From: Karalla daura
Taxonomy: Eukaryota; Chordata; Actinopteri; Chaetodontiformes; Leiognathidae
Reading direction: 5' to 3'
NCBI GenBank assembly: GCA_029224185.1
Contig: CM055194.1
Coordinates: 24,989,902 to 25,053,901 of the forward strand
DNA length: 64,000 nt
The notes under the pieces: generated by a model
The model's database searches: none
The model's input: only the letters and a program-made list of their open reading frames with translations
Told to the model about the DNA's origin: nothing
In this document: positions 37,901 through 49,868 of the stretch, piece by piece
How the letters are laid out: each line of letters opens with the position of its first letter
How positions within the stretch are numbered: the first letter of the stretch is position 1
Made by a program: the position numbers and the translations under genes

Positions 37901-38187
37901 TTACTTAGTGAAATACTTTGAAGGTCAGTTATAAATGTTCATTGGGCACAATAATGATAAACACTTCATCTATCCCCATGGAGACACTCGTACAATAAGG
38001 ATAGTTACGCATATAAATTCATGTTGTTTGCACAAAACAGTCGGTGATTCTGAATTATAAACATGGTTCAATATATTTGTCTCTGACTTGACTTTGTCTC
38101 TAGGTGAAAACATCCCAAAAATAACCCAATGGAAACTAGTGATGGAATCACCAACATTTGGAAAAAAACTCTCAAATGTGACAAACA

Positions 38188-38575
38188 TCACATCTCCAGG
38201 TCACGTGACCTGACGCAGGGGTCACATGACCAGTTCCCTTCAGACCAGATGGACAGAGGAGGAGACTCAACTGTTTCTACATCTGATTCAAAGATCTAAG
38301 AAAACTATGTTCTGGACGTCCATCTTCCTCAGAGTGGAGGACCAGGACCACATGGCACCAGGGTTATTATGGGATGGAGCAGGACCACATGGCACCAGGG
38401 TTATTATGGGATGGAGCAGGACCACATGGTACCAGGGTTATTATGGGATGGAGCAGGACCACATGGTACCAGGGTTATTATGGGATGGAGCAGGACCACA
38501 TGGTACCAGGGTTATTATGGGATGGAGCAGGACCACATGGTACCAGGGTTATTATGGGATGGAGCAGGACCACAC
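38188..38575 (+). repeat. Duplicated segment, copy 1: palindrome, Myb/SANT-like stub and 37-bp minisatellite (about 6 units)
   Basis: The segment starts TCACATCTCC, then the perfect 16-bp palindrome CAGGTCACGTGACCTG (38197-38212). It then has an open frame from 38226 reading MTSSLQTRWTEEETQLFLHL. That frame leads into units of 37 bp (GGTTATTATGGGATGGAG followed by CAGGACCACATGGYACCAG). The same segment lies at 43976-44580. The WTEEET-x-x-FL-x-L pattern resembles the first helix of Myb/SANT-like DNA-binding domains found in transposon-derived proteins. This likeness is weak because it is short. Confidence 0.82.
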
Positions 38576-39089
38576 TCTACCTATAGTAAATGGAAATATC
38601 TTCAATGAAAACACCTGTCGTAGCAGCTGAACCTTAAGGAAATGGGAGAACTATCACTTTTATTTCATGAAAATGTAGTAAAGTAAACACAGCTACTTGT
38701 TTCACATGTAAGGTTCATTGTTTCACGTCTGTAGTTGGACTTGTGGTGAATATGACACATACTAAACACGTTTGTTTGATTTATAGATGTAGGTCTTGAG
38801 CAGATGCAGACTTTGTATTATTTATTTATTAATCTGTTCACTCTTTCTCTCCCTCCCCTCGGCCACATGTTTAATGTTGTTAAATGTGAACAAAAGAACA
38901 ATAACCATATGCTCGGCTGTGTTACCGCTGGAGATAAACAGCGTGTCTGCGACCTGCAGTCTGTCGCTCTCAGTCCTGAATGAAGTTTAGAAAATCCACC
39001 GTGCTCGGTCGGAAGCACTTTCTCCAGACACCACAGTGAAAACGGCAGAAATCGGCCCCAGAAACCCAAAGAAACATCCGTAATTTTAG

Positions 39090-39110
39090 AAAGGAATGTC
39101 ACATTCCTTT
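39090..39110. promoter_or_regulatory. Perfect inverted pair of TEAD (M-CAT) motifs
   Basis: A 21-bp palindrome with arms AAAGGAATGT and ACATTCCTTT around a single central C. GGAATG and CATTCC are the TEAD core on each strand, here facing each other with a 3-bp spacer. It could be a TEAD dimer site or a chance palindrome. It lies about 10.8 kb upstream of the amotl2 start codon. Confidence 0.4.
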
Positions 39111-39330
39111 GCAGTTGACTGAGCCCAGTCTCCCAGAGCGCCTCCTATCAGGAAGTGCTGCACAATGGGAGCAAATTGCCAGAAACACAAAGTCAGACAT
39201 TTGGGACAGAGGTGGGGGGGCAGACAGAGGAAACTGTGTCAGGCGCTGCCCCCAGACAATAACCTCTGCAGCCGCCACGGCATCCAGCAGCAGCAGCCCC
39301 GTCCACAGAGAAAGCAAACAGTCCCACAGG

Positions 39331-39613
39331 CCTGGGGGAGGCTGGGGGAGGCTGGGGGAGGCTGGGGGAGACTGGGGGAGGCTGGGGGAGACTGGGGGAG
39401 GATGGGGGAGACTGGGAGAGACTGGGGGAGGCTGGGGGAGGATGGGGGAGGATGGGGGAGGCTGGGGGAGAGTAGAGGAGGCTGGGAGAGACTAGGGGAG
39501 ACTGGGGGAGGCTGGGGGAGACTGGGGGAGGCTGGGGGAGACTGGGGGAGGCTGGGGAGACTGGGGGAGGCTGGGGGAGACTGGGGGAGACTGGGGGAGG
39601 CTGGGGAGGCTGG
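39331..39613. repeat. 10-bp G-rich minisatellite
   Basis: About 28 units of CTGGGGGAGG, CTGGGGGAGA and GATGGGGGAG type. Each unit carries a run of five G, so the + strand has strong G-quadruplex potential over about 280 bases. Confidence 0.93.
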
Positions 39614-39855
39614 CTCTGATGCTCGGTCATCAGCTGGGAGTACTGGTTAAGGCAGACGGACTGTGCAGAGCAGCGTCTGCCACCAGCAGGTAAAAGCGAC
39701 TTGTGACACAGTCTGTGAAGAGCTCTGAGTGGTGGTGGAGACTGCAAATGTGCTGGAGAAGAACCAGTCCAGTTACTGTACCAGTAACACATGGAACACA
39801 TTACCCCTATGGAGTGGTGCTGCAGCAGCAGTCTGTCAACAGGAAGGGACAAAAT

Positions 39856-40411
39856 CTGTCCTGGAGGGTCCCCTACTCTGTCCTGGGGGTCCCAGGCACC
39901 ATCCTGGAGGGTCCCCTACTCTGTCCTGGGGGTCCCAGGCACTGTCCTGGAGGGTCCCAGGCACTGTCCTGGAGGGTCCCCTACTCTGACCTGGGGGTCC
40001 CAGGCACTGTCCTGCAGGGTCCCCTACTCTGTCCTGGGGGTCCCAGGCACTGTCCTGGAGGGTCCCCTACTCTGTCCTGGGGGTCCCAGGCACTGTCCTG
40101 GAGGGTCCCAGGCACTGTCCTGGAGGGTCCCCTACTCTGACCTGGGGGTCCCAGGCACTGTCCTGGAGGGTCCCCTACTCTGTCCTGGGGGTCCCAGGCA
40201 CTGTCCTGGAGGGTCCCCTACTCTGTCCTGGAGGGTCCCCTACTCTGTCCTGGGGGTCCCAGGCACTGTCCTGGAGGGTCCCCTACTCTGTCCTGGAGGG
40301 TCCCCTACTCTGTCCTGGGGGTCCCAGGCACTGTCCTGGAGGGTCCCCTACTCTGTCCTGGGGGTCCCCTACTCTGTCCTGGGGGTCCCCTACTCTGTCC
40401 TGGGGGTCCCT
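39856..40411. repeat. About 42-bp minisatellite with higher-order structure, 0.55 kb
   Basis: Built from blocks TCCTGGAGGGTCCC, CTACTCTG and TCCTGGGGGTCCCAGGCACTG in varying order, ending in repeats of TGGGGGTCCCCTACTCTGTCC. The ORFs over it (PGGSPTLSWGSQALSWRV repeats) are artefacts. Confidence 0.92.
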
Positions 40412-40760
40412 AGCTCTTCCCCTCGAGTCAGTGCAGGTGGTGGGAGAGAAGAGGAGGAGGACAGTAATCCATCATCCATCATTCATTCAGTGCTGTAGAT
40501 CTAAACTGATGTTACTTTTTTTGTTTAGTTTATTTTTGTTTTATAAAAATGGACCAAAATAGGAGAATCTTTGTATCATTGCTGTAGTTGCGTAATGACA
40601 AAACAAAGTTGATTTTGTTGATTCTTTTAATAACACATCAGATTTTGCTGTTAAAATGTCTCCCATTGTCTCTGTCTCTGCTGTTGGACTGATGAGCAGA
40701 TTGTGTCTCTGCTCTCAGCCTGAGGAGCGTCATTATCTGGCCTCAGCAGCCATCTGCCCG

Positions 40761-40870
<110 letters not shown>

Positions 40871-42760
40871 CCTGAGCCCCATTGTTCAGGCTGCTGGTGA
40901 CACTGGGCTGTCAGTGATGGTGCAGCCTGCAGAGGTTCTGAGGTGGACGGTGACGTGCAGCTGTCAGACTGTGCTGCCCATCATGTCGTGCTACCCAGTG
41001 ACTCTGCATCCACAGCTGGACATCTGAAGACACTTCAGAGCATCCAGCCCATACTTAGGCAACACATCTTTAATCTACAGAGCACAACCACACAACAGAC
41101 CTCAGACCAGCTCAGAAGGAACAAAGAAATCTCCAAAGAATCAAATTAAACCAAAGGTGAAGTTTATTCAAATAAACCTTTGGTCTCAGTAAATCACTGA
41201 CTCAGTTGTTCTCCATACGTACTCCCGCCTGTTTACCATCAAAGTGTCTGGGAAGACCGTCCATACAACACATTTAATACCTTATTAAATCATGATTAAG
41301 ACAATTTGATGTTTTTTCAAGGCCTCAACTAATAATAAAACTAAAACATTTTAAGATGCCACCCTGACGTATTCAGGTTTCTGTCAAGGAGATAAAAAAA
41401 ACAAATATTATAAAAAAATATTCAGGAAGCCAAGAGAGCAAATCTTTCACTTTAAATCTCAATTAAAACTCAAAACTTAAATACTTTAAAACTCTACATT
41501 CCTTTAGCATGACAAGCTGCTATCACAGGACAAGACAACACTAACACTTCAGTACAGTATGTAAGGTGACTGTTATTTATCTTAGTCCTATTTTCCTACT
41601 CAGTTTAGTGTTTGTATACGTCCAGTTCTGCTTTTTTTACATTGCATCTAGAGCATGTTTCAGTACGAGAGAAGCAGCATTTCACTTCTTCTGCGTGTCC
41701 CTGGATGTGCAGAAAAACGGACAATAAAGATCTCTTGGATCCTTTCAACGAGCTCCTGTGAGCCGAGTGGTTTTTACACAAAGCAGCAGAATTCTCTACA
41801 GATCTGAGCAGATCTGACTGTTGTGTTCAGGGTCCACCTGCGCAGGTCGGCAGCTGCACAGGCCGCTCAGAGTCTTTCTCCTGGTGTTTGGGAGTCGTTG
41901 ATGTACGTCTGCCCTGCCCTCTGTTGTGCACACTCTGCATTCTTGCGGTGGCTCCATATGGTGGGGGCCTGACAGGTGCATCTGCCTGGGAGCTGCAGGG
42001 CGGGAGGAGATATCCCCGGCTCTGCTTTGTTTCCACTAAACATCTGCTGCTCGTAGCCCGGAGCAGCGCGATGCCCCGACAAATCCCCGCCTCCGCTCTA
42101 AAAAAGCAGCAGAATCAATAAAACCTCAACAAAATGCTGCGCTCTTATTTTGAAGGTGAATGGAGCCTGGACGGAGGCGTGAGGCCTGCTGCTTCTGATA
42201 AAACGCCTCATTGACTTTGACTGTGTTGATGCCACTTCTGGCCGCTCACACCTCCTTCCAGATAAGTTATTTTTTCAATAAACATTAGGAGGCATTCAAG
42301 CGCACAACTGGAGCGTTGAGAAGAATGCCGGTGTTATCTGTTGACACAGGATCTGTGTTGTGAACACAAGCTGCTTGTTTTCCTGAAACGGCTAAATTGA
42401 GCACAACACCCAGCGAAGGTTTCTGCAACAGCTCCACTGAGGAATGTTTGACTGTCAGCTGTTCAGTGTTTACACATCAACCACGCTGCTGTGTGCAGGA
42501 AGATCTGCCTCATCTTTGCCAAATGATCCGAAATATCGCAAAACATCTGAGCAGGAGAGTTTTCTCAAAGCTGGAGATGCTGTGGTTTAGTAAACTCACA
42601 CAGACCAGTCAGTGATCTGCTGCGATTTCCTCTTATAATACATTGGTTTTAATATTAGACGATAATAATGTCAGGGGCAGTTTGTCAGAGAAGGTGGTGC
42701 TCAAGTGAAAGTGTTGAAAACATATTATTTTCCTATGGATTCCCATCTACAAATGGACAA

Positions 42761-42850
42761 TAGAATAGAATAGAATAGAATAGAATAGAATAGAATAGAA
42801 TAGAATAGAATAGAATAGTCTTTACTGTCATTGTACCATACAGGTACAAC
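42761..42850. repeat. (TAGAA)n run with retroelement-like end
   Basis: About 11 units of TAGAA at 42761-42818, then TCTTTACTGTCATTGTACC. This combination of a short tandem repeat next to a TTTATTGTCATTG-type motif also occurs at about 8050-8100 and suggests the 3' end of a fish retroposon. Confidence 0.7.
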
Positions 42851-43059
42851 AACACTGAGGCCCGGTGATGATGCTCAACACTTTTCCAGAGTGGAGGTGT
42901 GTCCTGAAATACCTCAGAGTCTGTTCTGCATCCTGTCTGTAGCCGTGGGAGTATCACACTCTGCTCCTGCTCAGATCCGGTTCCTTTCATGCTGATCTGG
43001 CAACCACACATTGACTTCACTTTGATTGGCTGCCTCACCTGCCACTCACATGAATAGTC

Positions 43060-43180
43060 ACATGATTGAGGAAGAACCTGAGGAGGAACCAGAACCTGAG
43101 GCAGAACCAGGAGCAGAGACACTGGCATTCCACCATTACAGACTCTCAGCCCTGTCCTTCATGTCTTCACCTCCCTGAAG
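43060..43180 (-). repeat. Dispersed repeat family, short copy (- orientation relative to 45.4 kb)
   Basis: A few Glu/Pro-type units (GAGGAAGAACCTGAGGAGG...) followed by GGAGCAGAGACACTGGCATT and CAGACTCTCAGCCCTGTCC, then CTTCACCTCCCTGAA. The same order is found at 60220-60318. Confidence 0.8.
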
Positions 43181-43975
43181 ATGAGGAGGTGAAGACATCT
43201 CTACGTCTGCTCAGTTGCAATTCATGTAGAAATTTCTCCATGAGTGAGGACGCAATGATGTTTTAGTACCTGTCATTTGAACAGGAATAAACTTCAAACA
43301 AAACTCAAAGCTGAAGGTTTGTTGTCTTTGTCGTCTTAGGTCTGTGAGGTTTGCTTTCTCTAGCTGATTTAACCCTTCTCATTGCTTATTCAAAGCTTTT
43401 GTCTTCAGAGACACCCTGCGCTTGTTTAGCACACTGGTGTCATTCATTAGTGAAGCTGGAGCTGCTGTTGGGCCTCCTGTGTGGAGCAGCAGACTGCAGC
43501 CTCAGTCAGACTCTTGCACATGGTAATGTGAGGAATGCGGCCATTTCCTCCTTTGCAGGGAAACAAAAGGAGCTGCTGGAGCGCCGGGCCAGTCCCACCT
43601 CACATCACAAGGCTGCAGCTCTCAGATCACAGCCCGCTTTGTGTTGACTCCAGCAGAGTGTGTGACTCCAGCTGCTGTTAAATGTGTGTGAGCGTTCAGG
43701 TCGAGATCTGCCTTCATCACGCTCTGTCCAGAAACACACCTGCAGCAACACATGGATACCACAGTAACTTTACTCGAAACATCTGAGCTTCTCCCTGCTA
43801 TCTATAAGCTCTACAAGTCCTTTGTTGTACTGAGTGTGTATGTGTTATTCCTTCACTGTATCTGTTCTACTGTTTTTGGAGGAATTCCTGGCCCAAGAAC
43901 TTCCTTCAGGACAGATACGTTTCAGTGTGTATCTCCATTTCTAGAAGCTGAAGCAGTGTGATGGAAACACTTTGT

Positions 43976-44580
43976 TCACATCTCCAGGTCACGTGACCTG
44001 ACGTAGGGGTCACATGACCAGTTCCCTTCAGACCAGATGGACAGAGGAGGAGACTCAACTGTTTCTACATCTGATTCAAAGATCTAAGAAAACTATGTTC
44101 TGGACGTCCATCTTCCTCAGAGTGGAGGACCAGGACCACATGGTACCAGGGTTATTATGGGATGGAGCAGGACCACATGGTACCAGGGTTATTATGGGAT
44201 GGAGCAGGACCACATGGTACCAGGGTTATTATGGGATGGAGCAGGACCACATGGTACCAGGGTTATTATGGGATGGAGCAGGACCACATGGTACCAGGGT
44301 TATTATGGGATGGAGTAGGACCACATGGTACCAGGGTTATTATGGGATGGAGCAGGACCACATGGTACCAGGGTTATTATGGGATGGAGCAGGACCACAT
44401 GGTACCAGGGTTATTATGGGATGGAGCAGGACCACATGGTACCAGGGTTATTATGGGATGGAGCAGGACCACATGGTACCAGGGTTATTATGGGATGGAG
44501 CAGGACCACATGGTACCAGGGTTATTATGGGATGGAGCAGGACCACATGGTACCAGGGTTATTATGGGATGGAGCAGGAA
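43976..44580 (+). repeat. Duplicated segment, copy 2: palindrome, Myb/SANT-like stub and 37-bp minisatellite (about 12 units)
   Basis: Near identical to 38188-38575 through the 16-bp palindrome (43985-44000) and the open frame starting at 44014. Its minisatellite has expanded to about twice the number of units. The coding-like flank differs by only a few bases between copies 5.8 kb apart, so the duplication looks recent. After the array the two copies diverge at once. Confidence 0.88.
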
Positions 44581-44648
44581 GGCGCTTAACCTAGAGTTAC
44601 AGAGAAACACCTTGACTGATTGAGTTAAAAAGCATGACACCAACTTCC

Positions 44649-44700
44649 TAGCTTAGCTTAGCTTAGCTTAGCTTAGCTTAGCTTAGCTTATCTTATCTTA
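44649..44700. repeat. (AGCTT)n pentanucleotide run
   Basis: About eight AGCTT units followed by two ATCTT variants. Confidence 0.92.
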
Positions 44701-45344
44701 AATAAGTTTCACTGTGAAACAGCTCTGGTTCCTGAGTGGCCTGAGTCTCTCAGCTCAGCACAAACCGAGGAACGCTGTGCTGGTTCTCACGCCTGAGCAG
44801 GAATTCAGAGTCACTCACAGTGAGTCAACGTGTAGCAGCGAGCTCTGATTCATCGCTTTGTCTGCGCCAGCTTCACGCTGGTAGAGACACAGAAAAGTGT
44901 AGTAAAGCATCCAGAGATGACTGCCCTTCAGTTTGTGTGTTTACAGACTGAGCTGAGAGCAAACCTGACCTGCTGACCACACACACACCTGCAGGACGAC
45001 GTCACAGCCGTGTGGATGAGTCAGGTTGGAGCATGTGGAGACAAAGAGCTGATTCTGTGGCAGCAGCACTGAGAGGATCCCTCTGTCACTCTATGTGCTC
45101 CTACGTAGAGTCTAAGTTAGAGTCACATTACTCCCTGTGAAGAATGTGGAAAAATTGTTTGAAGCCCAAAGAACCAAGTGTTGTTCTGTGGTCTAGCACA
45201 GCTGACAAGGAAAAATAAGTTTGATCTGACCTAAAAACATTGACTTCAAAATCTATGCTGGATTGGACTTGATGAGTAACAACAGTAAGTTCCAGGCATA
45301 GACTGTGGACTGCCTCCGCTCAGAGAGTTGAGGCCTGAAGGCCT

Positions 45345-45960
45345 GAAGGACAGGACTGAGAGTCTGCAGCAGTTTGGTTTTCAGTTTATGGTGAGCTGTC
45401 AGTGTCTCTGCTCCTGGTTCCTCCTCATGTTCTCCTCAGTCTCTGGTTCCTCCTCATGTTCTCCACAGTTTCTGGTTCCTCCACAGGTTCTTCCTCAGTC
45501 TCTGGTTCCTCCTCTGATTCTGGCTCCAGAGCTGCAGCAGAGCTCCAGTTACCACTTAGTGAAGGAGAACAAGCTGAGGAGCTACTGAGAACTAGGAACT
45601 CACATAAGTCACATTAAGTCACGCAAAGTTAGCTTAAGTCATGAAAATTCTCCAAGAAGTTGTAAACTGAGGCAACTGGACTCATAGATTCTTAGATTAG
45701 AACTCTTTGGGTAACGATGACCTGGACGCATGAGAATCAAATAGTGTCAAATTACGTGAAGCCAATCAGAGTAAAGCTGTGTGGTGTTGTTGCCAGATAA
45801 ACATGAAAGGAGTCAGATTGTACAGGAATGTGCCACAATATTCCCACAACAACAAACAGGATTGTAAAAGAGCTGTGAAACAGACTCTAAGGCATTTCTG
45901 ATGAAACCAGTATCCCATAGATTCTATGTTAACCCCAGAGAGCAAGGAGAAGTTCCTCAT
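45345..45960 (+). repeat. Dispersed repeat family, most complete copy
   Basis: In order: AGGACTGAGAGTCTGCAGCA (near 45353), a degenerate Glu/Pro minisatellite in the CTCC orientation (45410-45530), AACAAGCTGAGGAGCTACT (45568), an AAGTCACGCAAAG-type stretch (45606 on), GCCAATCAGAGTAAAGCT (45760), then TTTCTGATGAAACCAG to AACCCCAGAGAGCAAGGAG (45895-45950). Other copies carry subsets of these blocks in the same order, which defines the family. Confidence 0.78.
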
Positions 45961-46801
45961 TCAACCTCGGTTCCATCCTAGGTTCTTGGTGCCATGAAAG
46001 TAGCATTAACGCCTGATTAAGCCCCAGTTAATGAGACATAGTATGTTAAGACAATCATGTTGAAAGTGTCAGATCCGCAGTTCCCTCCCTGCGTAATCTA
46101 TTGTACGCTTCATCTTATCTCTGGACACGTTTCTAAAGTTTCCCTTCTCCTCCTGAAACGTCCTTTCACACGAGTGGTTTCTGGTCAGAAACCTGCTGCT
46201 TATCTCAGCGGCCCTGACGAGCAGAGACGGTGAGGGAGCTCGATTCTTATCAGTTTGCAGGAGCCGTTGCCGCCCTCAGCAACTGTTGGACTTTAACTGC
46301 CATGCAAATCAGCAGGTGGACGTTTGCCTACAAGTGTGTGTGTGTGCTGTCTGTGTGTTTTGTGTGTGTGTGTTTGCTGTCACCTGCAGTCTGCAGCTGC
46401 AGCTTCAGCAGGCACAGACATGTTCTAGTTTGTATATTTCAGCGTATAGTGTGCGTAGGGATGCTTTTCCACTGTTGGATCATAACAGTCATATTATGTC
46501 TTATCTGATCTTAGAAAACCATCAGTAGCATCCTCGCTGCAGCCCAGCCCCCAGCACCAGCTGACCCCAGACGCCCTGCATACGTACATGTGTGTGTGTG
46601 TGTGTGTGTGAATAAAGCATATAGCTGGTGTTGGTGGTGGAGGGGGCAGCAGATGGCAGGGCAGCCCCCATCATGTCTGCTTTTGGGGCAGAACAATGCA
46701 TCTCTCAGAGCTCTTATTAAAGGAGGGGGGGGGGTTCAGTCCACGGACAGCTGGCAGGCAGCATGCCTCGCACCCACCCCTCTCCCCCAGACTCCACACG
46801 C

Positions 46802-46839
<38 letters not shown>

Positions 46840-47678
46840 ACACACACAAACACTGCAATTAACTGGCACGGGCCACGGCTTAAATATTTACCAGGCGCTC
46901 ACAGACAAAAGGCGAGTGGAGAAAATGATGATTAATCCGTGTCTCAGTTTATGAGACAGTGCTGATATTCTGTCCTGCTTTGCTGGGGTCTTGCAGTAAG
47001 AGTGTGTGTGTCAGAGTGTGTTTGTGTGTGTGTGTTTTGTCATGTAAATACTGTGTGCATCTAATGGAGACAGGTTCTAATGAGCTCTCAGCTCGACGTC
47101 TCGTCTTTACTGCAGCAGCAACGTTGTAAATCTCGTCTGATCAGCGAGGGAAAAACACCAAATGTCTTTTTCTCTGATTCTGCTGATTTTACAAAACAGA
47201 CGAGGAGTCTGAACAAGTCTTCTGAATTTAATATTTTCAATGTATTGCAAACTTCCACAGACGGCTGAGTGACTGATTTCCCTGCTTTCTGTACATACAG
47301 ATTGAGGCTGTTTCTGTACGTTTGATCAAACACTGACTTAGAAACTGTAGCTCTCACCTCATCACATTTTATTCACATATGAAACAAAACAAAAACTTTG
47401 AGAGCATGTGCGGCTCATACAAGCCTCTGGCTGAAGCTGAGATGAAAACAGTTGTGTTATGTGCTGCGTTTAGACTGACCAGGCTCAGACTGAGGAGCAG
47501 CAACGAGCACTAGTTGAGTGTGTGATCAGAGGTTGTGCTGTAGGTCGTGGCTGCTCTCGGCTTTGTCATATTTCACCTCTTTGTCCTCTTTGTCGCAGCT
47601 GATCCTGATTTTAAATTCCTGCAACTCAACAGACACACGAGCAGCTCGTTTACATGACACAGGCAGCAGCAGCACACT

Positions 47679-47724
47679 CCTCCTCCTCCTCCTCCTCCTC
47701 CTCCTCCTCCTCCTCCTCCTCCTC
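47679..47724. repeat. (CTC)n microsatellite
   Basis: About 15 uninterrupted CTC/TCC units. Confidence 0.95.
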
Positions 47725-48489
47725 TGAAAGCTCAGGGGTTATTGGAACCTGGGTTTCAGGAATGCTCTGAGAACTTGAACATAGAGACTAAAAAAAAGGT
47801 TCCCCTCATTGACGTGTGTCTCAGCGAAGCAGGTTTGGAAACTGCTGCTTGTTAATGGGAAACCTGGAGAGGCTGATGTGCAGTGAAGGTGAAAGTCTAT
47901 TCCTGGAATACATTCCTGGAAAAGAACAATAGTGGAATACTGCTAAAGTATTAATAATTGACCTCATGGAATTAAAGTTCTATGATTCTGATTCTATGAA
48001 GTGCGTGACCTACAATGGAATTTGCAACTTTTTCCACTAGGATTGATTTTGCATTGTAATTTGATTGTTTGTGATATTTCTGTCTGTCTGTATATATTGT
48101 TCTTATAGTTAAAAAAATATAAAAACAAACCTCTTATTGTTTTATCCCTGATCTATACTTATCTTATTTTCCTTAACTGCCCTATGGGGAACAGCAGCAT
48201 GCATGCAATATAAATCTATATGTCGATAGTTGTTCCTTTATATAGATCTTTATATCTATTTATCATACTATGTATGTATGTTTTTTTATCTGCCCTCTGT
48301 GAAACACGTAACATTAATGATGTGTTACATCTTTTTGCTGTGTGAAGCCTGAGGCCTGAGGTTTGGTATGTGTTATACAAATAAAGCAGCCTCGCTTTGA
48401 GCTCCTCCCCCTGCTCTTAGCTCCTCCTCCTCCCCGTGCTCCTCCTCCTCCTCCTCCTCTTTTGATCCCTCTGGGACTCACAGCCTTTA

Positions 48490-48505
48490 CATTCCAGTCA
48501 TTCCA
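48490..48505 (+). promoter_or_regulatory. amotl2: Tandem TEAD (M-CAT) motifs upstream of amotl2
   Basis: CATTCCA at 48490-48496 and again at 48499-48505, a direct repeat of the TEAD core CATTCC with a 3-bp spacer. AMOTL2 is an established YAP/TEAD target that feeds back to inhibit YAP, so a promoter-proximal paired site is biologically fitting. Binding itself is inferred. Confidence 0.55.
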
Positions 48506-48524
48506 GCCCCAGAACAATCGGCCT

Positions 48525-48634
48525 CAGTCATTAGTGCGCAGCTCTGCAGCTCTTCACACTCACACATGGAGCGGAGCAGCAGCAGACACGTCTGAGACAC
48601 TCTGCACAACACACTGGGATGAGACCAGAGTCTG
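48525..48634 (+). other. amotl2: Inferred 5' non-coding exon 1 of amotl2
   Basis: A CpG-containing stretch ends in AGAGTCTG|GTGAGTTCC, a strong splice donor, and lies about 1.2 kb upstream of an acceptor (CTGCGCAG at 49802-49809) before the amotl2 start codon. The exon start and transcription start are guesses; only the donor is a clear signal. It contains an ATG (48559) that would be an upstream ORF if the exon is real. Confidence 0.4.
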
Positions 48635-49868
48635 GTGAGTTCCTGCTGCTCTCTTTGGACCCGGTGGATCCCGCTTCATCTGGGATCTTTCCCTCTGATG
48701 TGGGGTCAGCTTCACTGGGAGGTTTTTGTGTGGAGCTGGAGCTGCTTTGTTCATGTGGTTTATCCAGAGCAGAGAGGAGAAGAGCATCCACCAGGCAACA
48801 TGGGGATTTCTTAAACTGAGTTTCTCTTTTTTCCCGACTTTAAGAAGGATTTATCACTTTTTGTATACCATAAGGAGTTCTCATAGTGATCATGTCACTA
48901 GATGAAGTTGTGTTTGGTGCATTTTTAGAAATGTGTTTATTGTGGAGAATGTGAGTTTGTTATGTTGCTAGCAGGATCACGCCTCCGTCTGTCTGAGGAA
49001 AGTTATGCTTTCAGACTGCGTGGGCAATAAAACTGGATCCACACTGACATCACTGGGGTATTTCCAGCAGCAGCTCCAGTCATTGTGCAACAGACATGTA
49101 TGAGTTAATTGAGGAGAGTTCCCACAACTGGGAAGAATCTCTGGAAGAATCTAGGAATCTGTTTCGTTTCCATGTAGGTTTTTTACAAGTGGAAGGAATT
49201 AGATTTTACATTCAATTAGGTTGTGTGTCATGCTGAGGGGAAGAAACACTCATGGTTTATCACAGTATTTCTCTATATTCTCCATTCTTCTCCAGTACTG
49301 TCAGTAGTGAGAGCAGAGTTTAAGCTCTAGTGAAGAGGAGATAAGGAGGAAGAGGAAGAGAGGGTCAGAAATGGGAGGATGCTCAGTGGTGCCATAGAAG
49401 AACAGGTTCAAATAAACTGACTAGTGATCGTATGTAAGAACTTCACTCAATGTGTGAACACGACATATGTCCAGATCTGTACTACATGTCAGACCCTGGG
49501 GGGGGGCTCAGAGTCAGTCTGGTGTCCAGGTGATGATGATGATGTTCCTGATGGAGCAGTTTGTGTAGGAGGAATCAGAGGATTTCTCCTCCTCCTTCTT
49601 CTCCTTCCATCTCTTCTTTACTCTTCTCCACACGAACACCGCTGCACCCTCTTCCCTTTGTCGTCTGAAGAATGTAGAGTGGAATTTATTGCTGCACTCT
49701 GTTGTGATGTAACCGGAATGCATTTTCTCCTGCATAAAGTTTCTACTAGATGTAAATCTGGATCACAGATGTCGAGCTGTTTGTCTGATTATCATCTCTC
49801 CCTGCGCAGCTTTGTGAATCGTGAAGACCTCCTCCACCTCCAGACTCTCCTATTCTTCTCTTGTCACG
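48635..49868 (+). other. amotl2: Inferred first intron and 5' UTR of amotl2
   Basis: No coding exon was seen. One GGAATG TEAD core lies at 49715-49720. The end of the intron is placed at CTGCGCAG|CTTTG (49809) or at the later CACCTCCAG; both leave an untranslated leader before the ATG at 49869. Confidence 0.45.

Noticed and set aside
39109..40498. ORFs over the 39.3-40.4 kb arrays, up to 235 codons
   Set aside because: Minisatellite translations with parallel open frames; no domain.
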